Assembly (NCBI GenBank): GCA_002305265.1
Contig: DBQP01000007.1
Location: 37,354 to 101,353 of the forward strand
DNA length: 64,000 nucleotides
Reading direction: 5' to 3'
DNA from: Prevotellaceae bacterium UBA1391
GTDB lineage: Bacteria > Bacteroidota > Bacteroidia > Bacteroidales > Bacteroidaceae
Part shown: one piece after another, positions 17,367 to 25,671 of the stretch
Layout: each line of letters begins with the position of its first letter
Position numbering within the stretch: position 1 is the stretch's first letter
Notes under the pieces: model-generated
Seen by the model: only the letters and a program-made list of their open reading frames with translations
The model's database searches: none
What the model was told of the DNA's origin: nothing
Program-made: the position numbers and the translations under genes

Positions 17367-17475
17367 CCGCAGTTTCTGCGGATGCGCTTCCGTCGTTTTC
17401 AGTCTGCGGAGATTCTTACCCAGCAAAAAAGCGATTTCTTTGTTGCAACGCGATAGAAAATTCGTGTTTTTGTCG

Positions 17476-17483
17476 TATCTTTG
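17476..17483 (+). promoter_or_regulatory. Candidate -7 box of phoH
   Basis: TATCTTTG lies 62 bases before the phoH ATG in an AT-rich stretch that differs from the coding sequence around it. No clear -33 element is seen. Confidence 0.6.
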
Positions 17484-17545
17484 CAGCAAGAATTCATCTA
17501 AAATAGTTTCAAATTCCCAACATTCACACCTCTAATTGCAAGTAC

Positions 17546-18559
17546 ATGATAGAAAAGCATCTCGTGCTGGACGACGTTGACCTACGTACCTTCTATGGTG
17601 TAAACAATATCCACCTGCAAATGCTGAAATCGCTCTATCCCAAATTGCGGATTATGGCGCGTGGAAACATCATCAAAGTATTGGGCGACGAACTGGAAAT
17701 GTGTGCGTTTGAGGAGAATATCGGGAAGATGAAAGCGCACTGCGCCAAATACAACTCGCTGGACGAGGAGGTGATTCTTAGCATCGTGAAAGGGCAGAAG
17801 ACGAAGCAAGACGCCAGCGAGGACGGCAACGTCATCTGCTACAGCGTCAGCGGCAAGCCCATTCAACCGCGCAGTGAGAACCAGTTGAAACTTGTCGACT
17901 CGTATCGAACGAACGACATGCTCTTTGCGATTGGGCCGGCGGGAAGTGGCAAAACCTACATCAGCATCGCACTGGCGGTGCGCGCATTGAAAAATAAGGA
18001 GATTCGCAAGATTATCTTGTCGCGCCCCGCTGTTGAGGCAGGAGAGAAGCTCGGCTTCCTTCCGGGCGACATGAAAGAAAAAATCGACCCCTATCTGCAG
18101 CCGCTCTACGACGCCCTGCAGGATATGATTCCTGCGCAGAAACTGAATGAATATATGGAAACGAATGTCATTCAGATAGCGCCGCTGGCTTTTATGCGCG
18201 GCAGGACGCTGAATGATGCGGTCGTCATCCTGGATGAGGCGCAGAACACGACAACCCAGCAGATCAAGATGTTTCTGACCCGCATGGGGCAGAACACGAA
18301 GATGATCGTGACGGGCGACCTCACCCAGATCGACCTTCCGCATTCCGTTCGCTCCGGTCTGCTGCAAGCCACTCAGGTGCTGTCCGAAGTCGACGGAATC
18401 TCCTTTGTGCAAATGAGCGAGAAAGACATTGTGCGTCATCGCCTCGTCACGCGAATTGTGAATGCGTACGACGCATTCGACAAGGCGGAGGCAGAACGCA
18501 AACAACGCGAAAAAGAACTGAAGAAGCAGGCAACGGATCAGCTTCAGTCTGCACTCTGA
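17546..18559 (+). CDS. phoH: PhoH family ATPase
   Basis: RNA-associated P-loop ATPase (PhoH/YbeZ type), 337 residues. The N-terminal RNA-binding-like region (about 1-95) contains YPKLRIMARGNIIKVLG. The PhoH domain has FAIGPAGSGKTYISIALAV (Walker A, about 131-149), ILSRPAVEAGEKLGFLPGDM, VVILDEAQNTTTQQIKMFL (Walker B, about 227-245), VTGDLTQIDLP and the C-terminal arginine-bearing FVQMSEKDIVRHRLV. The last 30 residues are charged and helical (AEAERKQREKELKKQ). YbeZ homologues act with the ribosome-maturation RNase YbeY; no ybeY is in the window. Confidence 0.95.
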   Translation: MIEKHLVLDDVDLRTFYGVNNIHLQMLKSLYPKLRIMARGNIIKVLGDELEMCAFEENIGKMKAHCAKYNSLDEEVILSIVKGQKTKQDASEDGNVICYSVSGKPIQPRSENQLKLVDSYRTNDMLFAIGPAGSGKTYISIALAVRALKNKEIRKIILSRPAVEAGEKLGFLPGDMKEKIDPYLQPLYDALQDMIPAQKLNEYMETNVIQIAPLAFMRGRTLNDAVVILDEAQNTTTQQIKMFLTRMGQNTKMIVTGDLTQIDLPHSVRSGLLQATQVLSEVDGISFVQMSEKDIVRHRLVTRIVNAYDAFDKAEAERKQREKELKKQATDQLQSAL

Positions 18560-18631
18560 CAGAAATGTGAGAGGTTCGCTCATCCAATTCCGTTTCCCCT
18601 TCGTCCTTTTGTATTCACACGTTGTACGTTT

Positions 18632-18822
18632 TTCCGCTGCGTACCCGCTGATACAACCACAGCCCGCCGGAGCATCGCCTTTGCTTGGCTGTTGATACAA
18701 CCGCAGCTCACAGAAACTATTCCGCTGCGTACCCGCTGATACAACCACAGCCCGCCGGAGCATCGCCTCTGCTTGGCTGTTGATACAACCGCAGCTCACA
18801 GAAACTATTCCGCTGCGTGGCC
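18632..18822. repeat. 88-bp tandem duplication built on a 44-bp (2 x 22) step
   Basis: An 88-bp unit begins at 18632, repeats at 18720 with one base difference, and starts a third time at 18808 before diverging. Within it, G[C/T]TGATACAACC[A/G]CAGC recurs at 18647, 18691, 18735 and 18779, exactly 44 bp apart. It fills the gap between phoH and purC (18560-18900). The shared core is too short and the intervening parts are themselves duplicated, so it is not a CRISPR array. Confidence 0.95.
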
Positions 18823-18900
18823 GCTGTGGAATCGCTGCTGACTGGTTGTTTTGTATTTTCATGGAGAATATTGTGCATACCCGTTAAATCAATAATAAGA

Positions 18901-19848
18901 ATGAAAGCCCTTACTCGTACCGACTTCAACTTCCCAGGTCAAGTTGACGTCTATCACGGCAAAGTCCGCGACGTTTACAACATCAACAACGACATCATGG
19001 TCATGGTGGCCACGGACCGCATTTCAGCCTTCGACGTTGTTCTTCCAAAGGGAATCCCCTTCAAGGGACAGGTGCTCAACCAAATCGCCGCGTCGTTTCT
19101 GGACGCTTCGAAAGACATCGTGCCTAACTGGAAACTTGCGACGCCAGACCCAATGGTTACGGTCGGTCTCAAATGTGAGGGATTTCGCGTGGAAATGATC
19201 ATTCGCGGCTACCTCACGGGCAGCGCATGGCGCGAGTATCAGGTTGGATGCCGCGAGATTTGTGGCGTGGCGCTGCCTGATGGAATGCGCGAGAACGAGA
19301 AGTTCCCACACCCGATCATCACACCGACGACCAAGGCTGACGCCGGACACGACGAGAACATTTCGAAGGAAGAAATCATCGAGCAAGGACTTGTCAGCCG
19401 TGAGGACTATGAGAAAATGGAGGAATACACGTATGCGCTCTTTGATCTCGGCACTCAGATGGCGGCGGAGAAAGGGTTGATTCTCGTCGACACGAAGTAT
19501 GAGTTCGGCAAGCGCGACGGAAAAGTTTACCTCATCGACGAAGTTCACACCCCCGATTCCTCTCGCTATTTCTATGCCGAGGGCTATGAAGAGAAGTTCG
19601 TCAAAGGTGAGCCGCAGCGTCAGCTCTCCAAGGAGTTTGTGCGTCAGTGGCTCATCGAGCACGATTTCATGAATCAGCCTGGCCAGACGATGCCTGAGAT
19701 GACCGACGAGTTCGTCGACAGCATTTCCGATCGCTACATCGAACTCTACGAGCACATCGTCGGTCAGTCCTTCGTCAAGGCCTCCGAGGCCGATGATCTG
19801 GCTGAGCGCATCGAGCGCAATGTCGTTGACTGCCTTGCGCACCTCTGA
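18901..19848 (+). CDS. purC: SAICAR synthetase PurC
   Basis: ATP-dependent ligation of aspartate to CAIR, step 8 of de novo purine synthesis. The 315-residue protein has the GKVRDVYNINNDIMVMVATD nucleotide-binding hairpin (about 19-38), RISAFDVVLP, CEGFRVEMIIRGYLTGSAW (about 90-108), ITPTTKADAGHDENIS and LIDEVHTPDSSRYF (about 216-229). The ATG at 18901 (MKALTRTDF) matches the family start; an earlier in-frame ATG at 18817 extends back into the repeat array and is rejected. A strong terminator follows 40 bases downstream. Confidence 0.97.
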   Translation: MKALTRTDFNFPGQVDVYHGKVRDVYNINNDIMVMVATDRISAFDVVLPKGIPFKGQVLNQIAASFLDASKDIVPNWKLATPDPMVTVGLKCEGFRVEMIIRGYLTGSAWREYQVGCREICGVALPDGMRENEKFPHPIITPTTKADAGHDENISKEEIIEQGLVSREDYEKMEEYTYALFDLGTQMAAEKGLILVDTKYEFGKRDGKVYLIDEVHTPDSSRYFYAEGYEEKFVKGEPQRQLSKEFVRQWLIEHDFMNQPGQTMPEMTDEFVDSISDRYIELYEHIVGQSFVKASEADDLAERIERNVVDCLAHL

Positions 19849-19888
19849 TCAGCGTTTTGTCCCCGCACTGCAAATGTAGAAAGATTGC

Positions 19889-19940
19889 AAGGGGTCCACT
19901 ATGACGTCCGCTGTTGCGGGCGCCAGGTGGACCCCTTTTT
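19889..19940 (+). terminator. Terminator after purC
   Basis: AAGGGGTCCAC (19889-19899) pairs with GTGGACCCC plus TTTTT (19927-19940) around a 27-base loop. Confidence 0.85.
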
Positions 19941-20239
19941 GCATTCCGTTCTTCTCCTCCGGTGTCCTTTCTCCGTGCTTGCAGTAATCAATCGTTGCAC
20001 TCCCTGCATGAATGTCTTTCGTCCAGCGCAGCCTGTTTCTTCGCGTTGAGCACGTTGGATTCTCCTCAGGACCCTCCTTGGATACCTCTGGAAACCATCA
20101 TGGATGCGCATGGAGCATCATCGATTCTTTCCCCCATCATTTCTAACTCATCTTCTCAATCATATTGGAACGCACGACCGATGGACGTCCGGATGACTTC
20201 CGGATGGTTGTCCTCCTCCGTTCCATCCTTCCTTTTCCC
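19941..20239. other. Gene-free stretch between purC terminator and menG
   Basis: Pyrimidine-rich on the plus strand, with no ORF of convincing composition, no 22-bp array and no clear TAnnTTTG box. An in-frame extension of menG reaches 20165 but adds no conserved residues. Confidence 0.6.
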
Positions 20240-20995
20240 ATGTCCGACTACGCGCAAGAAGCCATCAAGCCCTATGGTGACGCCCAGGGCAGCAAGCGAA
20301 GTCAGGTGGAGACCATGTTCAACCGCATTGCGCACTCCTACGACCTGCTCAACCATACGCTTTCGCTCGGCATCGACCGCATCTGGCGGCGCAATGCCAT
20401 CCGTCACCTCAAGACGCTCACGTCAGCCCAACCGCCCCGGCGCATTCTCGACGTTGCCACTGGAACGGGCGATCTGACCCTGCTGGCCTATCGTGAGCTT
20501 CGCCCTCAGCACATCGACGGCGTCGACATCTCTTCCGAGATGATGGCCGTCGGACGTGAGAAAGTGGCGAAAGCCCGTCTTTCCGAGGTCGTCGACTTCC
20601 ATTTGCAGGACTGCTCGGCCATGACGTTTCCGTCGCAAACTTTCGATGCCGTCATCTCGGCCTTTGCCTTGCGCAACTTTCAGTATCTCGACGAATGCCT
20701 GGTTGAAATCAGACGGGTGATGAAGCCAGGAAGTCCGCTTGTCGCCATCGACCTCTGCACGCCCGTCGCGTTTCCCATGCGTCAGCTCTTCTGGATCTAT
20801 CAGCGCTGCGTCATGCCCCTCATCGGACGCTTCATCTCGCATGACAACCACGCCTACGTCTATCTGCCGCAGACGATGGCTGCCATCCCTCAAGCCGCCG
20901 ACATGACGGCCATTTTCCGTCGCGCCGGCTTCACCCACACGGCCTATCGTCGTTTGCTCTTCGGCATGTGCATCCGCTATTCCGCACAGGCCTGA
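20240..20995 (+). CDS. menG: Demethylmenaquinone methyltransferase MenG (UbiE family)
   Basis: SAM-dependent C-methylation of demethylmenaquinone, the last step of menaquinone synthesis. The 251-residue protein carries FNRIAHSYDLLNHTLSLGID (about 27-46), SAM-binding ILDVATGTGDLTL (about 69-81), VDISSEMMAVGREK, and the family signature VISAFALRNFQYLDECL followed by RVMKPGSPLVAIDLCTP. The ATG at 20240 (MSDYAQEAIKPY) is chosen over an upstream start that adds unrelated sequence. It is 59 bp from aroE. Anaerobic Bacteroidetes use menaquinone in fumarate respiration, which fits MenG rather than UbiE. Confidence 0.95.
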   Translation: MSDYAQEAIKPYGDAQGSKRSQVETMFNRIAHSYDLLNHTLSLGIDRIWRRNAIRHLKTLTSAQPPRRILDVATGTGDLTLLAYRELRPQHIDGVDISSEMMAVGREKVAKARLSEVVDFHLQDCSAMTFPSQTFDAVISAFALRNFQYLDECLVEIRRVMKPGSPLVAIDLCTPVAFPMRQLFWIYQRCVMPLIGRFISHDNHAYVYLPQTMAAIPQAADMTAIFRRAGFTHTAYRRLLFGMCIRYSAQA

Positions 20996-21054
20996 CCCAT
21001 TTTTCCCTCTCAACGGGGCGGCACCGCCACCCGACTTCATTCCTCTATTCTCTC

Positions 21055-21798
21055 ATGGAACAATACGGACTCATCGGCTATCCGCTCGGCCACTCCTTCT
21101 CCCGCTCTTTCTTTCAAGACAAATTCCAGAGCGAGGGCATCGAAGCGGAATACATCAACTTCGAGATTCCCGACATCGACCGCATCTTGGAAGTGCTCGA
21201 CGCTCACCCCGACCTGCGCGGCTTCAACGTGACCATCCCCTACAAGCAGAAAATCATTCCCTATCTTGACGAGGTGAGCCGCGAAGCCCGCGAGATAGGT
21301 GCCGTCAATGTGGTGAAGGTGGTCAACCGGGGCGGCTCACGCCAGCTCATCGGCTACAATTCCGATGTCATTGGTTTCCGCAACTCCATCGAGCCCTTGC
21401 TGCGTCCACACCATCGCCGTGCCCTCATTCTCGGCACGGGTGGTGCGAGCCGCGCCGTCCACTATGCGCTTCAGCGTCAGCTGGGCATCGAGACCGTGTT
21501 TGTATCCCGCTACGAGCGTCCCGGAACGGTCACCTATGACCACATCACGGCAGAGACGATGAGCGACTATCCCCTCATCGTCAACACCACGCCGCTGGGC
21601 ATGTATCCCCATGTCGACGAATGTCCGCCATTGCCCTACGAGGCCATGACGTCCGACCATCTGCTCTTCGACCTCATCTACAATCCTGAGCGCACGCGCT
21701 TCATGAACCGTGGGGCTGCGCAGGGCGCGGCAGTCAAAAACGGGCTCGAGATGCTGCTGCTGCAGGCCATCGCCTCTTGGACATACTGGAATGAGTAA
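21055..21798 (+). CDS. aroE: Shikimate dehydrogenase AroE
   Basis: NADPH-dependent reduction of 3-dehydroshikimate to shikimate. The 247-residue protein has GLIGYPLGHSFSRSFF (shikimate-binding Ser motif, about 5-20), GFNVTIPYKQKIIPYLD (catalytic Lys, about 59-75), AVNVVKVV, YNSDVIGF (catalytic Asp), ILGTGGASRAVHYAL (NADP-binding, about 124-138), VNTTPLGMYP and the C-terminal NGLEMLLLQA. The start at 21055 (MEQYGLIGYP) is clear. Its last 8 bp overlap the next gene. Confidence 0.97.
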   Translation: MEQYGLIGYPLGHSFSRSFFQDKFQSEGIEAEYINFEIPDIDRILEVLDAHPDLRGFNVTIPYKQKIIPYLDEVSREAREIGAVNVVKVVNRGGSRQLIGYNSDVIGFRNSIEPLLRPHHRRALILGTGGASRAVHYALQRQLGIETVFVSRYERPGTVTYDHITAETMSDYPLIVNTTPLGMYPHVDECPPLPYEAMTSDHLLFDLIYNPERTRFMNRGAAQGAAVKNGLEMLLLQAIASWTYWNE

Positions 21799-22957
21799 GG
21801 CCGCATCCACCCGTCGCCCCCAGCGCCCCGCAGCTGCCAGCTCCGCGTCGTCCCGCGGGCGAGCGTCGTCGCGTCCGGCAGCGGCGTCCGACGCACCGTC
21901 CGGTCGCCAGCCGGCGCATGCCCGACGCGCCTCGCGCCTCCTCCGCAAGTTCCTCATCCATCTCTGCACCATGATGTTCTTCCTGCTCCTCTTCCTGCTC
22001 CTGTCCATCAGTGGCTTCATCTATTACAAGGCGGTCGGCCCCAATCTCAGTCGGCGCGCCGCCCACAACGTGAGCACGCTCACCGAGCCGGAAGCACTCG
22101 ACGAGATGTATTCGCTCTATCCCCACCTGCGCCGTTGGCTCGTGGAGCGGAAGTCGCACGGACAGTGGCGCTCCACCACGCTCACGACCCCCGACAACGT
22201 CCGCCTGCATGCATACGTCGTCCCGGCCGACCGCCCCACGCGGCGCACCGTCATCCTCATCCACGGCTATCGCAGCCAGGCCGTGGAGATGCTTCATCTC
22301 GCCTACCTCTATCACCATCAGCTCCACTTCAATGTCGTCATGCCCGACCTGCGCGCCCATGGCCACAGCCAAGGCAGCGCCATCGGCTTCGGCTATACCG
22401 ATGCAGCCGACGTGCGCCTGTGGATGCACCATGCCGACTCGCTTTTCCGCCCGGAGCACGGCGAACACACGCAGATGGTCATCCACGGCCTGTCGATGGG
22501 TGCAGCCACAGCCATGTTCGTGGCCGGCCAGCCGCAGCCGCCCTACGTGAAGGCCTATGTCGAGGACTGTGGCTACAGCTCCGTCGACGCTGAGCTCACC
22601 TACATGCTGCGCCGCGACTATTTCCTCCCACGCTTCCCCTTCATCCCACTGGCCAGCCTCATCTGCCGCTGGCAGCAAGGCTGGAGCTTTCAGGAGGCCT
22701 CCTGCGTGGAGAGCCTGCGCCGCGCGCGTGCCCCCATGCTCTTCATCCACGGTACGGCCGACCGCTACGTGCCATCGCACATGGTACACGAACTCTATGC
22801 AGCCAAACCGCATCAGAAGGAGATTTGGGAAGTGCCCGAAGTCACGCACGGACGTGCCTACCACGACTATCCCGCCGACTACGAGCGCCGCGTCAGCCGT
22901 TTCCTCGACCAATATCTTTATATGGAAGAAACTGCCGGCAGCGTGTCATTTCAATAA
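21791..22957 (+). CDS. Membrane-anchored alpha/beta hydrolase
   Basis: Serine hydrolase of 388 residues related to BAAT/prolyl-oligopeptidase-like extracellular hydrolases of Bacteroidetes. It has an unusual Ala/Arg/Ser/Pro-rich N-terminus (about 1-55) and a strong transmembrane segment (MMFFLLLFLLLSISGFIYY, about 60-80). The hydrolase domain has VILIHGYRSQA (oxyanion strand, about 155-165), nucleophile elbow GLSMGAAT (about 233-240), Asp in FIHGTADRYVP (about 318-328) and His in VTHGRAYHDYP (about 349-359). The ATG overlaps the aroE stop, implying coupled translation. Start sites inside the low-complexity region are also possible. Substrate unknown. Confidence 0.87.
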   Translation: MSKAASTRRPQRPAAASSASSRGRASSRPAAASDAPSGRQPAHARRASRLLRKFLIHLCTMMFFLLLFLLLSISGFIYYKAVGPNLSRRAAHNVSTLTEPEALDEMYSLYPHLRRWLVERKSHGQWRSTTLTTPDNVRLHAYVVPADRPTRRTVILIHGYRSQAVEMLHLAYLYHHQLHFNVVMPDLRAHGHSQGSAIGFGYTDAADVRLWMHHADSLFRPEHGEHTQMVIHGLSMGAATAMFVAGQPQPPYVKAYVEDCGYSSVDAELTYMLRRDYFLPRFPFIPLASLICRWQQGWSFQEASCVESLRRARAPMLFIHGTADRYVPSHMVHELYAAKPHQKEIWEVPEVTHGRAYHDYPADYERRVSRFLDQYLYMEETAGSVSFQ

Positions 22958-22964
22958 TTTTATT

Positions 22965-22972
22965 TATCTTTG
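22965..22972 (+). promoter_or_regulatory. Orphan -7 box after the hydrolase gene
   Basis: TATCTTTG in a short AT-rich patch 8 bases after the hydrolase stop. The next convincing gene begins 475 bases downstream, so a transcript from here would first run through GAAGGCCTTC locus B. It could be the promoter of the TPM/lemA pair with a long leader, or of a non-coding transcript. Confidence 0.4.
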
Positions 22973-23173
22973 CATCAGACGCCGTTCGCATCAGCGCATC
23001 GCCCCACAGCGGGCCGTTGCGGCGGTGCATGCCCACTGTGGGATGATTGCTTCGCCCTGTGCCGACGTAGCACCGGTGCTGCCCAATCGATGCGCATCCG
23101 CCTCATCTGCCCTCCGCGCGAATCGCAGGCGACGACCTGCGCCGCGTCAGCCGCTCTTTTTCATCTTCCATCG

Positions 23174-23239
23174 CGAAGGCCTTCTACATGCATCACGAAG
23201 GCCTTCCCGACGCCGCGGAAAGGCCTTCCCATTTTCCAA
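23174..23239. repeat. GAAGGCCTTC triplet array, locus B
   Basis: Palindromes start at 23174, 23196 (both perfect) and 23218 (AAAGGCCTTC, one mismatch), at exact 22-bp steps. It lies in the 490-bp gap between the hydrolase and the TPM gene. Besides the orphan -7 box, I recognise nothing else in that gap. Confidence 0.97.
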
Positions 23240-23447
23240 AGCTTGTCGGACGGCTTTTCGGTTCACGCGCATGCCGGGCGGCGAGAGTGAGGCAGCAGCG
23301 GAGCATGGACACACGCATAGGCCGACGGGCTGGGCCAGCGGGCGATGTTTGGACGCCATTTCGGGCTGGCCAACGAAAAAAAATCGTCGTGCAGGTGATA
23401 GAATCCGGCCAACGGCTGCTCTATATTAATAAAAACGAGAACGTGTT

Positions 23448-24371
23448 ATGACAAAACATCCGATGAAGCGCCTTCTTGCAAGCATGCTGCTCCTGCTGGT
23501 CGTCACGATGGCCATGGCCGCGAAGCCGTGGACGGTGGAGGCCATGCCGACGTTGGACAATACCACGCGTGTGATGAACCCCGACGGGGTGCTGGCGACG
23601 GCAACGGTCGACTCCATCAACGCCATGCTGCTCACGCTCGACCGCCATGGCGTGCAGCCGCTGGTCGTCTGCATCCAGCGGATTGAGGGCGACGACCCCT
23701 ACGAGTTTGCCATCGGACTGGGCCGACGTTTCGGCGTGGGCGGGCGGAAAAGCCTGGGCGTCGTGATGGTGGTGGCGACGGAAGACCGCTCCTATCAAAT
23801 CGTCACAGGGTCGGGCATGGACAAATATCTGCCCGACGCCATCTGCTCGCGCATCGAGCATGTCGCCATGGTGCCTCATCTGAAAGCGGGAGAATGGGAC
23901 GCAGCCATGCTGTCGGGCGTGCGGATGATGAAGCAATACCTCGACAAGGACGAGGAGCTGATGGCGCAGTTGCGCGCCGAAGAGGCGGCGGAAGACTGGG
24001 AAGCCATGGTGGTTGGCCTCGTGTTTGCACTCATACCCGTCGTGATCATCGCACTGATTGCCTGGCAACGCTACAAGGACACGAAATGTCCGCAGTGCGG
24101 CAAGCATCGTCTCCGTGTCGTCAGACGCGAGAGCTACAAAGACGCCCGCCGCAGAAGCCATCTGCTTGAGACGGTGATTTGCCAGAACTGCGGCCACACG
24201 TTCAAGCGCGACAGAATCCTTCACGATGGCACTTCAGCCGGTGTCGGAGGCGCCATCTTCTTGGGTGGCGGACGCCGTGGCGGCGGATTCGGTGGCGGAT
24301 TCGGCGGTGGCGGTTTCGGCAGCTTCGGCGGCGGCAGTTTCGGTGGAGGCGGCGCAGGCGGCAGGTTCTGA
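23448..24371 (+). CDS. TPM domain protein with zinc-ribbon and Gly-rich tail
   Basis: Membrane protein of 307 residues. It has a signal peptide (about 1-25) and a TPM (TLP18.3/Psb32/MOLO-1, DUF477) domain (about 30-180) with NPDGVLATATVDSINAML, GRRFGVGGRKSLGVVMVVA and the conserved ATEDRSYQIVTG. A transmembrane helix (VVGLVFALIPVVIIALIAW, about 188-206) follows, then a four-Cys zinc ribbon (CPQCGKH…CQNCGH, about 215-250) and a Gly/Phe-rich tail (about 263-307). TPM proteins pair with LemA in many bacteria, and lemA follows after 114 bp. The biochemical role is unsettled. Confidence 0.92.
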   Translation: MTKHPMKRLLASMLLLLVVTMAMAAKPWTVEAMPTLDNTTRVMNPDGVLATATVDSINAMLLTLDRHGVQPLVVCIQRIEGDDPYEFAIGLGRRFGVGGRKSLGVVMVVATEDRSYQIVTGSGMDKYLPDAICSRIEHVAMVPHLKAGEWDAAMLSGVRMMKQYLDKDEELMAQLRAEEAAEDWEAMVVGLVFALIPVVIIALIAWQRYKDTKCPQCGKHRLRVVRRESYKDARRRSHLLETVICQNCGHTFKRDRILHDGTSAGVGGAIFLGGGRRGGGFGGGFGGGGFGSFGGGSFGGGGAGGRF

Positions 24372-24485
24372 CCTGTCGTCCCGCGGCAGAGCCGAACCGG
24401 CATCCCGCATCTTCCTCTCGGGCAAGGCGTTGCGCCTGTCCGTTCCATCCATACGACTCAACCCTCACAAAAATTATAGAAAACA

Positions 24486-25070
24486 ATGAAAAAGTCAACA
24501 CTTATTCTTCTGGCCATTGCTGCCGTTGTTGTCATCTGGGGCATCAGTGCCTACAATTCGTTGGTCAACAAAGACGAGACCGTGCAGACGGCATGGTCGC
24601 AGGTGGAAAGCGACTATCAGCGACGCGCCGACCTCATCCCCAATCTTGTCAACACCGTGAAGGGCTATGCCAAGCACGAGTCGCAGACGCTGAAGGAAGT
24701 TGTGGATGCTCGTGCACGGGCCACGCAGGTGACGGTCGACCCGTCGAACATCACGCCCGAGCAGCTGGCCGCCTTCCAGAAGGCGCAAGGCGAGGTGGGC
24801 TCGGCGCTCTCCCGCTTGCTGGCGGTGACGGAGAACTACCCCGACCTCAAGGCCAACCAGAACTTCCTGGAGCTTCAGGCACAGCTGGAGGGAACGGAGA
24901 ACCGCATCAATGAGTCGCGCAAGGCGTTCAACGAGGCCACCAAGACCTACAACGTCAGCATCCGCCGTTTCCCCTCCAACATCATCGCCGGCGTGTTCGG
25001 ATTCAGCACCCGCACGCTGTTCCAGGCAGAGCCCGGAAGCGAGAAAGCCCCAACCGTAAGTTTCGAGTAA
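24486..25070 (+). CDS. lemA: LemA family membrane protein
   Basis: 194-residue protein with an N-terminal membrane segment (LILLAIAAVVVIWGISAYN, about 5-23) followed by the LemA helical bundle. Signature sequences are YNSLVNKDETVQTAWSQVES (about 22-41), YQRRADLIPNLVNTVKGYA, and NRINESRKAFNEATKTYNV, ending with FPSNIIAGVFGFSTRTLFQA. The bulk of LemA faces the periplasm or exterior. Function is not firmly known; co-occurrence with the TPM protein suggests a shared envelope role. Confidence 0.95.
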   Translation: MKKSTLILLAIAAVVVIWGISAYNSLVNKDETVQTAWSQVESDYQRRADLIPNLVNTVKGYAKHESQTLKEVVDARARATQVTVDPSNITPEQLAAFQKAQGEVGSALSRLLAVTENYPDLKANQNFLELQAQLEGTENRINESRKAFNEATKTYNVSIRRFPSNIIAGVFGFSTRTLFQAEPGSEKAPTVSFE

Positions 25071-25120
25071 TCCTGAAAGAAGGGACACGGGGTGCAGCCT
25101 CGTGTCCCTCATGATGAAAT

Positions 25121-25579
25121 ATGGAAGCACTCAATGCACACAACAAGGAGGAGTATCCTCCGATGCATACAGCCGAACATTTGCTCAACCAGACGATGGT
25201 GCGCATGTTCGGCTGCGAGCGTTCGCGCAATTCACACATCGAACGCAAGAAAAGCAAGATCAACTATGTGCTCGACGCACCACCGACGGAGGAACAGATT
25301 GCCGAGGTGGAGCGCCGGATGAACGAACTGATTGCGCAGGACCTGCCCGTGAGCTACGAGTTGGTCACCCGCGAGCAGGTACCCGCCGGCGTCACGCTCA
25401 GCAAACTGCCGGAGGACGCCAGCGAACTGCTGCGCATCGTGCGCATCGGCGACTACGACGTCTGCGCGTGCATCGGCAGTCACGTGGCCTCCACACGCGA
25501 GATCGGTCAGTTCCGCATTACGTCCACATCGTGGAATGCTCCGCAATTTCGCATCGTCTTCAAGTTGCAGGAAAGTTGA
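25121..25579 (+). CDS. Free-standing alanyl-tRNA editing protein (AlaX-like)
   Basis: 152-residue protein corresponding to the second additional domain of threonyl/alanyl-tRNA synthetases (tRNA_SAD). Zinc-binding signatures are HTAEHLLNQ (about 16-24, HxxxH) and CACIGSHV (about 113-120, CxxxH), which form the editing site that hydrolyses mischarged Ser- or Gly-tRNA(Ala). No synthetase catalytic domain is present. Homologues act in trans after AlaRS mischarging. It lies 50 bp after lemA and 92 bp before the YigZ gene. Confidence 0.85.
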   Translation: MEALNAHNKEEYPPMHTAEHLLNQTMVRMFGCERSRNSHIERKKSKINYVLDAPPTEEQIAEVERRMNELIAQDLPVSYELVTREQVPAGVTLSKLPEDASELLRIVRIGDYDVCACIGSHVASTREIGQFRITSTSWNAPQFRIVFKLQES

Positions 25580-25671
25580 ATTTGAATCGCAACCGGTGCC
25601 GTCTGCTCCTCGCCGGACAGCGCGTCTGAAGGAGGGCAGAGGCCTGGGTCGTATGATTCCAGCTACAGACT

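Noticed and set aside
18632..18822. CRISPR array with 44-bp period before purC
   Set aside because: The shared core is about 15 bp and the would-be spacers are themselves duplicated, so it is a tandem duplication.
18817..18900. Longer purC start
   Set aside because: It adds 28 residues translated from the repeat array and spacer; the conserved start is MKALTRTDF at 18901.
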